64,000 nucleotides of DNA from NCBI GenBank assembly GCA_037693485.1, contig CM075344.1, positions 23,954,501 to 24,018,500 of the forward strand, in the 5' to 3' direction. The stretch comes from Kitagawia praeruptora (Eukaryota; Streptophyta; Magnoliopsida; Apiales; Apiaceae). The notes below the pieces were generated by a model that saw only the letters and a list, made by a program, of their open reading frames with translations, made no database searches and was not told the origin of the DNA. Below, in pieces: positions 1 through 11,500 of the stretch (position 1 is its first letter; the number at the start of each line of letters is the position of its first letter). A program made the position numbers and the translations under genes.

Positions 1-528
1 TTCAACCCACTGCACCAACATGTTGTTGGCTAGATATATATATATATATATGTCAAATCATATCATTTCAAAAATTTAAGTCTGCAAAACTCATGTCTTA
101 AAAAATTCAATTCAAGTTTTAAAGAAATTATATAATTTTAAAAAAATATATGCATTTACTCAACAAGGAGTATCTTTAATTTTTCGGAATGAAATTATAT
201 AATTCACTTAAATATCCATTTTCGACACGATGAGATAATTCAACTGATAAGAGTTTATCTCTTGTCGTTTTAGGTTCTGCGTTGCTCATCCCAAAATTTC
301 TTGAGAATAGATATACAATTGTAAGACATATAAATTCTAATTGTTCAAAAAAAATCCCTTTTTTCACGATATCTAAGCCATATTCGTGTTTTTAAACAAA
401 TCAAATATAAATTTGTTCAATTTGATGCAAATGAAATTAGTCAGTAAAATCTTATTTAGATTACTAATATTATTATCTAAATTTAAATCGAATAAGGTTC
501 AGTTTCGGCATGATTTTGTATCCCCTCT
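1..528. other. AT-rich intergenic stretch
   Basis: This stretch holds a short (TA)n tract near 35-52 and otherwise AT-rich DNA. I see no gene. It ends at the left target duplication of the MULE that follows. Confidence 0.5.
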
Positions 529-537
529 TTCTTTTTT

Positions 538-622
538 GGGTAATTACGAATGGTACCCCTCTGTTTTTGACTTTTACGAATGGTACCACCACTTATTTTT
601 GACTTACAAACGGTACTCCCGT
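538..622 (+). repeat. MULE left terminal inverted repeat
   Basis: The left terminus pairs with 2584-2668. It contains three sub-repeats starting near 543, 574 and 605, each carrying an ACGAATGGTAC- or ACAAACGGTAC-like core followed by a T-rich tail. Such internal repeats may be multiple transposase binding sites; that role is inferred. Confidence 0.85.
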
Positions 623-960
623 GTAATTAAACGTTAATTAAAACAGCCACTCCGTCCATGTGTCGTTAGTTAAAACGTTACCAAATCCAGAATAAACACG
701 TATTTTACTTTAATAAAAAAAAGAAAATACACTCTAAATACGGTTTTTACTTAATGATATTAGATAAATATTTCAGAAAAACATATTAATGGGTCATTAC
801 GGGTCATTACGGTTTGAGGGTTTGAGAGAGGGCTTTGAGTGACAGCGACGATTCTCCTTCCGATCGATCGAAACCATCATCTTCGCCCGTTGTTCTCCTT
901 CAAAACAGGTATGTATTCGCATATTCATCTTGTTATTCCCAAATTACACACTTGTATAAT

Positions 961-1914
961 TGTAGAAGGGGGGGTTGAATACAATTCTTGATATTTATAA
1001 ATTTCTGATAAGAACCACAAAAATCTATAAGGAGATAATTGCTGAATGAGAAATGATTCACAAACACATAAAAAATCAGGTGGTTAAATGTACCACCTGA
1101 GACTTTTATTCGAAGAAAACTCTGTGATACAAATGTACACAGCTTCTGTTTTACAAATCTTTGCTTCTAAAGATATTCAAGAAACCCTAATCAAATGTAT
1201 CTGTTTTCTTAGTTTCTAAAGAGTTGCTACACTTGGTTTTATATCCCAAGTTTACAAGTACTACAGGAATAAGATAATATTAATCTAATTCAAGTTGACT
1301 TGCTACTCCACTCCAAATCCACATGTAGCCGAAAGGTTGTCCTTGTAAACAGATATGTCCCCTGCACCTTTCTTGTATGTATTGTGTAAATGGAATGCTT
1401 TTTTCTTCTGCGTTTCCAAAGTATGGCTGCCATACTGCTTTTTATACCTACTATCAACCCATGTGATCTGTCAGTCAAACTTGTCCTTATCAACTGCTAA
1501 TTCCCAGCTAGCATAGAAGAAAGTATCAATGATTATCCGTTGATGTTGTACACTGTCATCCGTTGATGGTAGTTTGAGCTGTATCCGTTGATAGAGTAGA
1601 TTTGAGTTGTATCCATTGATAGAGTCCTGTTCTCATCCGTTGATACACTTTCACTTAGACAGAATTACATAGCATAGCTTATTTACAATTGGCTACCCTA
1701 TTCTGCCTATCCGTTGATGGTCAACATGACTCTGAATAAAAACACTATCAATTGATAAATAGAGATATTGCAGTATGCTACAAAACCTCATCCGTTGATG
1801 AGCTACCTGTCAACGAATAGAGTTATAATGTCTCATCCGTTGACAGTTACAAAACATGACTTATACAATTTGATTGATTGTGAAGTTATCATCAAGTACA
1901 ACATATTCCTAACA
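961..1914 (+). mobile_element. Solo-LTR-like block (Copia/SIRE type) inside the MULE
   Basis: The block begins TGTAGAAGG and ends CCTAACA, the TG...CA ends of an LTR, and is about 954 bp long. It carries about eight copies of a short word, ATCCGTTGATG or close variants, between about 1534 and 1845. No internal retroelement sequence, primer site or second LTR is present, so it is at most a solo LTR. The flanking 5-mers differ (ATAAT before, CATCT after), so this is not a simple insertion followed by LTR-LTR recombination. The LTR assignment rests on the ends and overall character, not on a database match. Confidence 0.6.
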
Positions 1915-1916
1915 CA

Positions 1917-2327
1917 TCTGTATTCATCTCTATTCCTGACAAAGACCAATGGCCTGTTTATGAGGGTTTACCTGTTATAAGTCCACCTACCATGAAAAAG
2001 GGGATTGGAAGACCTAGCAGGAACATGAAGAGAGGAGAGGGAGAGGAACAAAAGGGTAAAAGGTCCAAGACAGTTAAGTGCAAAAAATGTACAACCTATG
2101 GACACAATTCCAGGACCTGCAAGGGTGGTTTAATTGAGAAGCAAAAGAATGAGATAAAGGAAAGTGGGAAGAATATTGTTATTAAAAATCCTAGAGTGAG
2201 GGACCAATCTTATGCAGCCAAGGCAGCAAAAACTCAAGCAACAAATGCAGAAAAGGCAGCATCTACTCAGACATCCCAGGCCAACACCTCACATTTCCCA
2301 GATTATCAGTCTCAGCAAGAAAATTAG
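1917..2327 (+). pseudogene. C-terminal remnant of MULE (MuDR-type) transposase
   Basis: The open frame that ends at 2327 can be read upstream without a stop to about 1917, right behind the LTR-like block. The peptide has a Trp-Pro-x-Tyr-x-Gly-Leu stretch, a Pro-Pro-Thr then Gly-Arg-Pro motif, and a CCHC zinc knuckle (CKKCTTYGHNSRTC). In MULE transposases this order lies at the extreme C-terminus after the SWIM finger. The lysine-rich tail is followed by a low-complexity Ala/Gln/Thr segment. The DDE catalytic domain and SWIM domain are absent, so this is a fragment. An internal ATG at 1992 would give 111 aa, but there is no evidence that it is used. Confidence 0.75.
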
Positions 2328-2583
2328 AATTGTACTCTGTTTTTATCCTATTTTGTGGTTTAAACCATGTTCTAGACTATGGTAAATGTTCCTGGATAAG
2401 TTATTTTGTTCAGACATGTGAATGATTATATTTTGGCACTGTCACAATGAGACAGTTTTTATTTACCTAGGAAATTTGAAGTTTTACACTGGTGTGACAG
2501 TTGTTTTCTTTTGGTAATTGCCTTTTTTAAGTGTACTTAACATTTGGATGACAAAATGCTGTTTTTAGTTGACAGACAAATAC

Positions 2584-2668
2584 ACGGGGGTATCGTTTGT
2601 AAGTCAAAAATAAGTAGTGGTACCATTCGTAAAAGCCAAAAACAGAGGGGTACCATTCATAATTTCCC
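2584..2668 (-). repeat. MULE right terminal inverted repeat
   Basis: This is the inverted partner of 538-622. It differs by a handful of substitutions, for example a G-to-A in the innermost sub-repeat core. Confidence 0.85.
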
Positions 2669-2677
2669 TTCTTTTTT

Positions 2678-3010
2678 TCATGTAATCTAAAAGGTAATAA
2701 CATCTTCAACCCGTCATACCATTTTGGTATGATTTTTACATCAAAATGGTAAAAATTATATTATTTTTAAATTCAACTCCAATTCATTTATACTAAATTT
2801 TATATCATTTCTGTACTTTATAATAAGTCAATGTATTGCTAAAGCACAAAAATAAGTTAAAAATGTAATAAAGTTGGTTGGATAATCGGTTGAATACATA
2901 CTATATCGAACAAATTTGTTTTAGTGAAGGAGTACAAGGGCGAAGTTGGGATAAATGAAAACTCTAAAAATTTGATGTGACACCAAAATGGTGTAAGTTT
3001 TAGAATTGGA
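2678..3010. other. AT-rich spacer
   Basis: This spacer holds short inverted words such as CCATTTTGGT near 2720 and 2985 (ACCAAAATGG), which could be the ends of a 270-bp MITE-like element. The target duplication is not clear. No gene is seen. Confidence 0.35.
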
Positions 3011-5651
3011 CTAGGTAATAAAGCCGCGCTACGCGCGACACGAAAATATTTTTAAAAGTTATATATATGAAGTTATTGTTCGTTGAGTTTTAATATTTGA
3101 AAGTTTATAGAATAAATTGAAACTTCTGTAAATGTAATTAAATAGAGAAAAGAATTAGCAGAAAGAAAACATGTTTTAGTTAAACTCTTAAGTGTTAATA
3201 ATAATATTTTCGAAAATATTGATGACATATATTTTGTTGCATACAAAATGCTTTTGAAATTCAATTGATAAATATTTGTAAAGTTTGATAATAGATAAGT
3301 AAAAGTAACACTTTTGAAATATTTTTGTTGTCGATGCCATTACGAAAGACGTGATTGCTTAGTTTGTTGATAATTTGTTTGTATGACGGAAAACGAAGCA
3401 AAATGTAAATGTGATTAAAAGTATGATTGACTTAACTTGTAGATAAATTTGGTTGTATGACAAACAAAATAGAATTCAAATGCTAAGTCATGTTTCATAT
3501 TATCAACTTCAACAACTACATAAAGGCCTCTTATTTTTTTTCTACCAAATTACAATGTCAACATAATTTTTGTAATAAAAATTTATAAATATTAAATAAA
3601 ATGTTATTCAAAGCCGACGCCCATCTCAAAACATACATGCGCGATTAATTGATTAATAATAGTATAAAAATTTGTTTAGTTAGAATTTTAATTTATTCCA
3701 ACATAATATATTGAAACAACGGATGTATAACTTTTTTTTATTAATTTAATCAGTAAAGAAAAAGGTTGGATTGGTTCAATTTAATCGAGTTGATCACATC
3801 CCATGTGTAATTTTGTTCATGTGTAAAAGTAAATTATATAATATTACTTGTATTTTAAATTGTAGATTTTAATTGGAAAATTTATATACTTCCGTAACTT
3901 ATCATGATTCTTACAGTCACTGATTATGAATTTATCGAAAAGTTAAAACTGTTTATTTATTATTGCCAAATTTTTTTTAGTGATTTTGAATAAGGATTAG
4001 AAATGAACTATATAAATAATTCTATTTTATCATTTTAATTTGAAATAATTATACTTTTATATGGATAATTAATATTTTGTGTTAATATAATAATTAAAAT
4101 GTTCTAATAAACAAATAAAAATAATTTAAATATTTTATATAGATAATTATAATAATTATTGGCTAAACTTTTGTTTTAAATATAAAATAAAGTATATTTA
4201 ATATAACTTTAATAGGTACAATTAATGAATAATTATAATCATATTAAATGCAAGGAATTATTTAATAAAAAAAACAAAAATGTGAAAAATTAAGAAAGAT
4301 ATTTTGAAGTTTCAGAGTGAAAGCCTTTTCGATCTCCTGCTATTAAAATTTATCCGCCCTTCGCGCGATTTATAAATTTTTACTTTAAAGTATTTAAAAT
4401 TGATAAATTAATTTCTATTATTTTTAAAAATTGTTTGATCTCTTATGAATTTCCCTAAAAAATTGATTTAAACACAATTTACATGAATTATTAGATGGAA
4501 AAATACTCTCATTATATATCTAAAGTAGGGATAATCTTAAAAATATCACAAACATATAAAAATAAAAATTACAATACGAATGTAATCTTTACGATCAAAA
4601 GTTACAAATATTGAATGTAACTTAATAATGTTTTCTAAAACCGACGCCCCTCTCGTAAAATACATGTTCAATAATAGTGTAAGAATTTATTTAATTAGGA
4701 TATTATTTTTATTTTGACACAATATAATGAAAAAATGGGTGTATAAATTTTTATCGATTTACGATAAAATGGTTGGGTTTGTTTAGTTTAATTAGTTTGG
4801 TCATGACTCACGTGTAATTTATTCATGTTCAAAAGTAAAAATCTGTCTATTTGTATACAAATTTTATATATTAAGTATAGAACTGTGTACTTCCATAATT
4901 TATTACGACTTCCACAATCATTGATAATAAAGATTATTTGAGAAGTTAAGGTTAATAACTTTTTTTTAAGCCGACATCCCTCTCATAATGTACATATCAA
5001 TAATAGTGTAAAAATTTATTTAATTAAAATATTAATTTATTTCGACACAATATGATGAAACAATGGGTGTATAGCTTTTTTTATCAATTTTATCTTCCGA
5101 TAAAATGCATGGGTTTGTTAAATTTAATCGATTGAACATAATCCATGTGTAATTTTTTCATGTGCAAAATTAAAAATTTGTATATGTTGTTTGAATACAA
5201 ATTCTAGATATTAAGTACAGATCTTGTACTTCCATAATTTATTACGACTTTCATAATTATTGATAATAAAAATTGCTTGAGAAGTTAAAATCGATCCATG
5301 ATCCACAATCATCTGAAAAGAAAGTACAATAGTGATCTTGAATAGGGATATAAACAATTTTTAGTTATCATTTTACCTAAAAATAAACTTAACTATATAT
5401 AATTAATATTTAATATTGAAATAAAAACTATAATGTTCAAATAAAATTTGCTAATTTTTAAACAAATTAAATAGAGTAAATTTAATATATGTTTAACAGG
5501 TGTAATTAATGACTAATTAAAATATCCTTAACAGCTATTTAATGCAAGAAAATAGTTTTAATAAAAAAAATCAAAAAAACGAAAATTCAAGAAAAATACC
5601 TTGAATTCTTCTGATGCATTTCCGATCTTCAGGCATTATAATATATATAGA
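3011..5651 (-). mobile_element. Helitron(s), minus strand, probably two copies head to tail
   Basis: Read on the minus strand, the 3' end is a GC-rich hairpin (CGCGC-GTA-GCGCG at about 3023-3037) followed by CTAG at 3014-3011 and then T. The 5' end is TCTATATATATTATAATGCC starting at 5651, preceded by A. Helitrons insert between A and T, start with TC and end with hairpin plus CTRR, so all these marks fit. Around 4330-4375 a second hairpin-like 3' end (with GCGCGAAGGGCGG) directly abuts another 5'-end-like sequence, suggesting two units in tandem joined near 4347. A module around CCGACGCCCCTCTC recurs at about 3613, 4640 and 4971. No RepHel protein is visible, so the elements are non-autonomous. 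Confidence 0.7.
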
Positions 5652-5873
5652 TATATAAATTTTATTTGGTTTTTTGGATTGGGAATGTGAGATGGGGGAG
5701 TTTGGGTTATAATGTTGTGACTTGTGAGTTGACTCGTTTTTCAATGTTGTTTCGAGCTTTACAAAAAAGATTAATGTTATCATGAATCTGCAAAAGAAAA
5801 TAAAAGAGAGAGATAAATTAGGAAAATGTCAATGCCAAGTCCCACATCCAAGAAGAATAGCTAAAAAAGATTT

Positions 5874-6157
5874 TAATGGCATTTACCATACTTTAATGAC
5901 ATTTACCTTCATTTAATAAATCATTTAATAAATTAAGGTAAAATCAAATAAAAAATTATTAAAATTAAAAAATGACAATTTTTAAGATTGCAAGAAAACT
6001 ATTTTAAAGAAACCTTAATGGCATTTACCATACTTTAATGACATTTACCTTCATTTAATAAATCATTTAATAAATTAAGGTAAAAACAAATAAAAAATGA
6101 TTAAAATTAAAAAAATGACTATTTTTAAGATTGCAAGAAAACTATTTTAAAGAAACT
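5874..6157. repeat. 142-bp tandem duplication
   Basis: Two nearly identical units of about 142 bp begin at about 5874 and 6016. Each opens with TAATGGCATTTACC and contains an internal repeat of that word. They lie between two Helitron copies of the same family. Confidence 0.8.
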
Positions 6158-6191
6158 TGGAAACTTTCTGATCTCCTGCTATTAGTATATA

Positions 6192-7297
6192 CTAGGTAAC
6201 TTATCCGCGCTTCCCGCGGTTCATAAATTTTCATTTTAAAATATTAAAAATAAATAAATTATTTTTTATTATTTTTAAAAATTGATTGGTCTCTTAAGAA
6301 TTTTTTAAAAAATTGATTCAAAACAATTTACATAAATTATAAGTTTGAAGATGCTCTCTTTATATATCTAAATTTTTCATAATCTCAAAAATATCATAAA
6401 CATAAAAAGTAGCAATTATAATAAAAACGTAGTCTTTACGATCAAAATTTATAAATATTATATATAATAACACTTTTTAAAGCCGACGCCCCTCTCATAA
6501 CATACATGTTCAGTTGTAGTGTAAGAATTTATTTAATTAGAATATTAATTTATTTTGATATAATATAATGAACAACGGGTGTACGATTTTTTTATCGATT
6601 TAATCTACCAATAAAACTGGGCTTTTTTTAATTTAATCGGTTTGGTCATAACCCATGTAATTTTTTAATGTGTAAAAATAAAAAACTATTTGTATTATTT
6701 TTATTACAGATGTTTTGCGAAGATTTATATACTTCTATAATTTATTTTGATTTTCATAATCACTAATCATAAAAATTGATTGAGAAGTTAAGGATCGTCT
6801 GCCATGTGTAAAAATAAAAAACTATTTGTATTATTTTTATTACAGGTGTTTAGCGAAGATTTATATACTTCTCTAATTTATTTCGATTTCCATAATCACT
6901 AATCATAAAAATTGATTGAGAAGTTAAGGATCGTCTGCAATGCAATTGTCCGAAAAGAAATCAGAGCAGTATTCGATAGGGAATAAAAAAAGGACCCAAT
7001 GTAAACAATTTTTATTTGTCGTTTACCTAAAAACAAACTTAATTATATATGTAATTAATATTTTTATTAAAATAATAATTATAATGCTCAAATAAAGTTT
7101 TATAATTTTGTAAATAAATAAAATAAACAAATTTAATACACATTTATTAGGTATAATTGATGACTAATTAATATGTCATTAAGAGGTATTTAATGCAAAA
7201 AAATAATTTTAATAAATAAATTAAAAAAATGAAAATTCAAGAAAAATACCTTGAACGCTTCTGGTAACTTTCCGATCTCCAGGCATTATAATATAGG
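6192..7297 (-). mobile_element. Helitron, minus strand, third copy of the family
   Basis: The minus-strand 3' end has a hairpin (CCGCGGGAAGCGCGG at about 6205-6219) then CTAG at 6195-6192 followed by T. The 5' end near 7297 matches the TATATTATAATGCC start of the 3011-5651 element, although the expected TC has become CC. The CCGACGCCCCTCTC module appears once at about 6482. A 136-bp direct duplication is inside (6668-6942). No coding sequence is seen. Confidence 0.65.
6668..6942. repeat. 136-bp tandem duplication within the Helitron
   Basis: Two copies start at about 6668 and 6804 and differ at only a few sites. Each runs from ATGTGTAAAAATAAAAA to GGATCGTCTGC. Confidence 0.85.
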
Positions 7298-7519
7298 GTT
7301 TCATGGGCCTGAGATCACCCTCAGGGTACTACCTGGGGTTAAAATAATCTCCATACAAAATTAAGGGTATTTGTGTAACTTACTATAAAAAAGTTACATT
7401 TACAAAAATGCCCCTGCGGGGCCCTTTATTTTATAAGTACAATTATATTACAACCTTAGGAGAGGTGCCTGAGGACAACCTCAGGACCAGTTTTCTCTTA
7501 TAATAGATATAGATATAGA
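7298..7519 (-). mobile_element. Short Helitron-like or foldback element
   Basis: On the minus strand it starts TCTATATCTATATCTATTAT at 7519, preceded by A, like the Helitron 5' ends nearby. Its two ends are imperfect inverted repeats rich in CCTGAGG and CCTCAGG. The middle has a GC-rich palindromic core (GCCCCTGCGGGGC at about 7411-7423) that is also found, with TAGC in the middle, at 50289 and 50435. The 3' end does not show a clean CTRR. Confidence 0.4.
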
Positions 7520-7608
7520 TTGGAGAAGAATTTTATACCAAAATAATATAAAAATATATATTTGAAGTTGGGTCTCGGAGATCGAAAACAATAAGGCTAT
7601 CATTTGGA

Positions 7609-8217
7609 AATTTTTTTGAAATCCCTCTAACTTTTCCACCGAAAGAAAAAATTCTCTCTAGTTTTTCCTCTTTCTTCTTCTTCTTCGTCGGTCTCTTCTC
7701 CTCCGGCGGTGGTTAATCCACCGACCGGAGGCCCCTTTTCCTGTCTAGTTTTTTATTTCTTTCAATAATCATCCTCCTTTAGTGAGGATTGTGAGCTTTT
7801 GGCTTGTTTATCCATTAATTGGGTTTGTTTGTCTCTCCTTGTGAGAGTTTGTTTGTCTCTCTTTGTGAGAGTTTGTCTCTCTTTGTGAGAGTTGTTTGGT
7901 TTGTTTTATGATTCGTTGATGAAGGTCTACATGGTGTCGTAGTTATGGTCGATGTTTCGAATGCGTTATAACAGATCGGGTATGCATTTTCTTTATAACT
8001 ACACCAAATCGTTAGATTGTCTCTCCAAGAAGGCTGCAAATCTCAGCGTTATAAGCGAGGGATGCTCCACAGTGCAAGATCTACTCGACGATAGTAGTTT
8101 TAATGAAGAAATTTCTGATTTGATCTGTATTATGTGTTCGTTAATGTTTGATTATCTTTGTAGATGCCGTATGGCTTATTATTAATGGATCCTCTTCCTT
8201 CAAAAAAAAAAAAAAAA
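7609..8217 (+). mobile_element. Poly(A)-tailed non-LTR retroelement, probably an internally deleted LINE derivative
   Basis: The segment ends in A(16) at 8202-8217. TCATTTGGA occurs just before it (7600-7608) and again at 8222-8230, so the flanks look like a target-site duplication (extended CTA-TCATTTGGA versus CTTGTCATTTGGA). This is the pattern of target-primed retrotransposition. The 5' part is pyrimidine-rich with a GC-rich stretch (about 7680-7735), like a LINE 5'UTR. A short direct repeat of TCTCTCTTTGTGAGAGTTTG lies at 7828-7892. Small open frames exist (for example 7952-8185) but none resembles RT or endonuclease. Confidence 0.6.
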
Positions 8218-8267
8218 CTTGTCATTTGGACTTTGGATACAATCTTAAATCTCAGACCATCCACTTC

Positions 8268-8375
8268 ACTTGGGCCATTCATACTCCCATCTTAAGCCTT
8301 AACCAACACATATGAAACGGACTCAAACCAGAAAAGCCCAATCACAAAAGGCCCACTAAAAGCCCAACCTCTCAC
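8268..8375 (+). promoter_or_regulatory. Proximal promoter of gene 1 with clustered site II-like motifs
   Basis: Four GGCCCA/AGCCCA-type motifs (TGGGCY on one strand or the other) occur at about 8270, 8334, 8349 and 8360, some 215-320 bp upstream of the start codon. Such site II elements are bound by TCP factors in plant genes active in growing tissue. A CT/CA-rich leader follows (about 8445-8490). I see no good TATA box. The start site is not defined. Confidence 0.5.
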
Positions 8376-8588
8376 AAAACAATGATTAAATTAAATTAAA
8401 TTTCAAAACTAATAAAAACCCAAAAAACCCCTTGTGAAACCCCTCGTCTTCTCCACTTCCCCCAAATCCACACACACAAACACACACACTAATCACATTT
8501 TAATACTTTTCATTTTAAATTAACTATCTAGGGTTTGTTTTTTTATTTATTTGTGTAACCAACGAGTTGGAGCAAACTCAGTGAGTCA

Positions 8589-11500
8589 ATGGAGGCACCG
8601 GCCGGTGTCGCCGCCGTTTCGCTACCGATTCATCGGAAAGAGTGGCGAGCTGTTAATGAACATCTTCAAAACTCCGTTAATGAGGTCATTTCTTGCGCAT
8701 TTCTCGTTTTTTAAGCTCTAGGGTTTACTATTTGTTTGTTTGGTGTGTGTAGGATTAAAAAGATTGGATTTTTATGTAATGTGTGTGTGTTTCGGGCTAG
8801 GTTTTTGGATGGAGGTGTTGTTTAGTATGTTTATTTGTGTTTCGTAATGTTGCGGTGTGTGTAGGATTAAGAAGATTGGATTTTTATGTAATGTGTGTGT
8901 GTTTTGGGCTAGGTTTTTGGATGGAGGTGTTGTTTATTATGTTTATTTGTGTTTCGTGTTGTTGCGTTGTGTGTAGGATTAAAAAGATTGGATTTTTATG
9001 TAATGTATGTGTGTTTTGGGCTAGGTTTTTGGATGGAGGTGTTGTTTAGTATGTTTATTTGTGTTTATTAGTGTTGTGGTGTGTAGGATTAAAAAATTGG
9101 ATTTTTATGACTTATGTGATGTGTGTGTGTTTCGCGCTAGGTTTATGGATGGAGGTGTTAGTGTAGTATGTTTTTATGTGTTTCGTGATGTTGCGGTGGG
9201 TTTAGGATTAAAAAGATTGAATTTTTAGGGCCAGTGGCTATGGCGATGGATGGAACTGTTGTAAGGTATATTTTATATATGTTTCGTAATGTTGCGGTGT
9301 GTATAAGATGAAAAAGATTGAATTTTGATGAGTATGTGTGTTTTGGCTATGTGTAGTATATTTATATATGTTTTGTCATGTTGCGGTGGGTTTAGGATTT
9401 AAAGAGATCGAAGTTTGATTTAATGTATGTGTATATAGGGCTAGATTTTGTGGGGGAGTTGTTAGAGTAGATATATATACTTTAAGAATATGTATAGTAA
9501 TATTTTTGTTTACTATATATGATTTTTTACTAGACTACCTCACGTTGCTCGTATATATGTTGATGCTTTACTTTTTGTTTAAAATGCAGCAACCGGCTGA
9601 TGTGGATTTCTGTTCGGTTATGATTGATGCAAATATGGACAATGAGTTGCAGCAGCGGCTTCATACTGTTGTTAAACAAAGGGAAGAGTTGCAGCACATG
9701 GAGACCGGGATTAAGGCAGAGCTTATTGCACTATCACAGATTGTATCTTTGCAGAATACTTATGAGTCTCAGATCAAGGAGCATGTTAATGCTAATTTGA
9801 AGCTTCAAGTATGTTTTTTGAGTTTAGCTTCTTTAAAATTGTACATGGTTGTGACTTATGTGCTTAAAGTTTTGAATATTTGGCGTCTGTAGGAGCAATT
9901 ACGGGAAAGAGAACAGGCTAAGCATGAATTACAAAGGGAGATTGAAAATAAAGAAAGAGAGCTGCATGCGATTAGATTAGATACTCAAGCGGTTTGTGTC
10001 TGCATTTTGCCTTTATTAATTTCATATGGCTCTGCATTTTTTCAGTTGCACCGCTAATTTCTTACTTGAAGCATTTTACATGGATAGGTGTGGGCCAAAG
10101 ATGATCTTCTCAGAGAACAAAACAAAGAACTCACAACATTTAGGTATGTATATGTATTTACTTTATCTTCTGGTTACATAAAGGTTGGGTCTTTGACAGT
10201 TTTAGTACTATATCTAACCTTCACCGCTGTATGAGAGATGAATTAAATATTTATGTTGAGTTAAGTGTGGTAGAGAGAACTTCTGTTAACCTGTTATTAA
10301 TTGTTCTTATTTATTGGTATTGTCGCCATGGCACTGGAGTAGTTGCGACTATTCATCTAGCAGAGGGTCGACTTGCGAATTTTTGAAAGTCGGTTGACTT
10401 GGGTGACTAGGCGGTCAACTAGTCGGGATACTGGTGCAAAATCCGGACCAAATTGATTAAAAATGTATTTTGTAAAATCTTTATAAACAGCAACAACATG
10501 CACGTGCTTATCTCAATTTTTATTCTCCGTTGAAGAAACTGGTATGTGTGTGTGTGGATTGATTAATATTTAAAAGTTTAAAACTGACATGGATGTGTAT
10601 CGTGTACGTATAGTCTGCATACAGTATATATATGTGTAAGCTAGAAAGCAGGGATACTCCCCCAACCAGAGAACTGCGTATCCCGTACGTATGCAGTGCG
10701 TAGTGCGTGGGGATACGTCTGAGTGCGTACGGGATACGCCAGGTGGCGTATCGAGTCTATCGACGAATTCATGGACAGGGATAGGGGGGGTGCGTAGATG
10801 GGGGTGCGGGGAGGGCATTTTTGGAATATTCAGCCACGACTTTTAAGTCAAACAAAATAGAAAGAAAGCCTCTTTCTTACCCTAATTTACAACTGACGAG
10901 TTCGAATTTGATATCGATGAGTTGTGTGTATTGTGTATATATATGTGTCTATCGTCTTCTCTGAGTTGTGTTTGTGTGTATATTAGTATATACATGTGTA
11001 TATATGTCTGCTAGTGTTTTTCTTTTGCTAATTCTCTTCTACTCTGCTACTCTGCTACTCTGCTACTCTGTGTCTGAGTTGTTTGTATATATCTTGGTCG
11101 TAATTTTTTGGTAGTAATTGACTCTGCTAATTGATTTATAAGGCAAGTTTTTTGGTAGTAATTGACTCTGCTAATTGATTTATAAGGCAAGTAAATAAGT
11201 AATTGACACCATGATCCTTGAAGATGATTGAATTACTTAATTATTATGTTTTATTTGGTGTGTTTTAATTATTAAGGATGATGACTTATGTATTTGGCTA
11301 TTTAGGATTTTGAACTTATTTATTTGACTACTTTTTTTTAAATTAAAATGTAACTTTTGAATTATATATATATGATATAATATATATAATATATTTTTAA
11401 TATTTTAATATTTGCCGTATCCCCCCGCACCCGAATCCCCATATTTTTGAATTTGCCGAACTCCCGTATCCCCGCACCTGCACTCATGCTTCCTAATGTG

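Larger units (their letters stand above)
538..2668. mobile_element. Mutator-like element (MULE), internally deleted, perfect 9-bp TSD
   Basis: The element is 2.13 kb long with inverted termini of about 85 bp (538-622 and about 2584-2668). The reverse complement of the right end matches the left end with only scattered mismatches. The 9 bp just outside each end are identical (TTCTTTTTT at 529-537 and 2669-2677), and 9-bp duplications are the hallmark of Mutator. Each terminus is built from about three 30-bp sub-repeats around ACGAATGGTAC. Inside the left end is a GC-richer untranslated-like stretch (about 820-910) followed by a splice-donor-like CAGGTATG. Inside the right half is the C-terminus of a MULE transposase. 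The catalytic body of the transposase is missing and an LTR-like block sits where it should be. The element is non-autonomous in this copy. Confidence 0.9.

Noticed and set aside
1768..1980. 70-codon frame
   Set aside because: It crosses the LTR-like block and the transposase remnant in the wrong frame.
8751..9480. CRISPR-like array from regularly spaced repeats
   Set aside because: The whole 112-bp unit repeats with no unique spacers, and this is a plant intron.
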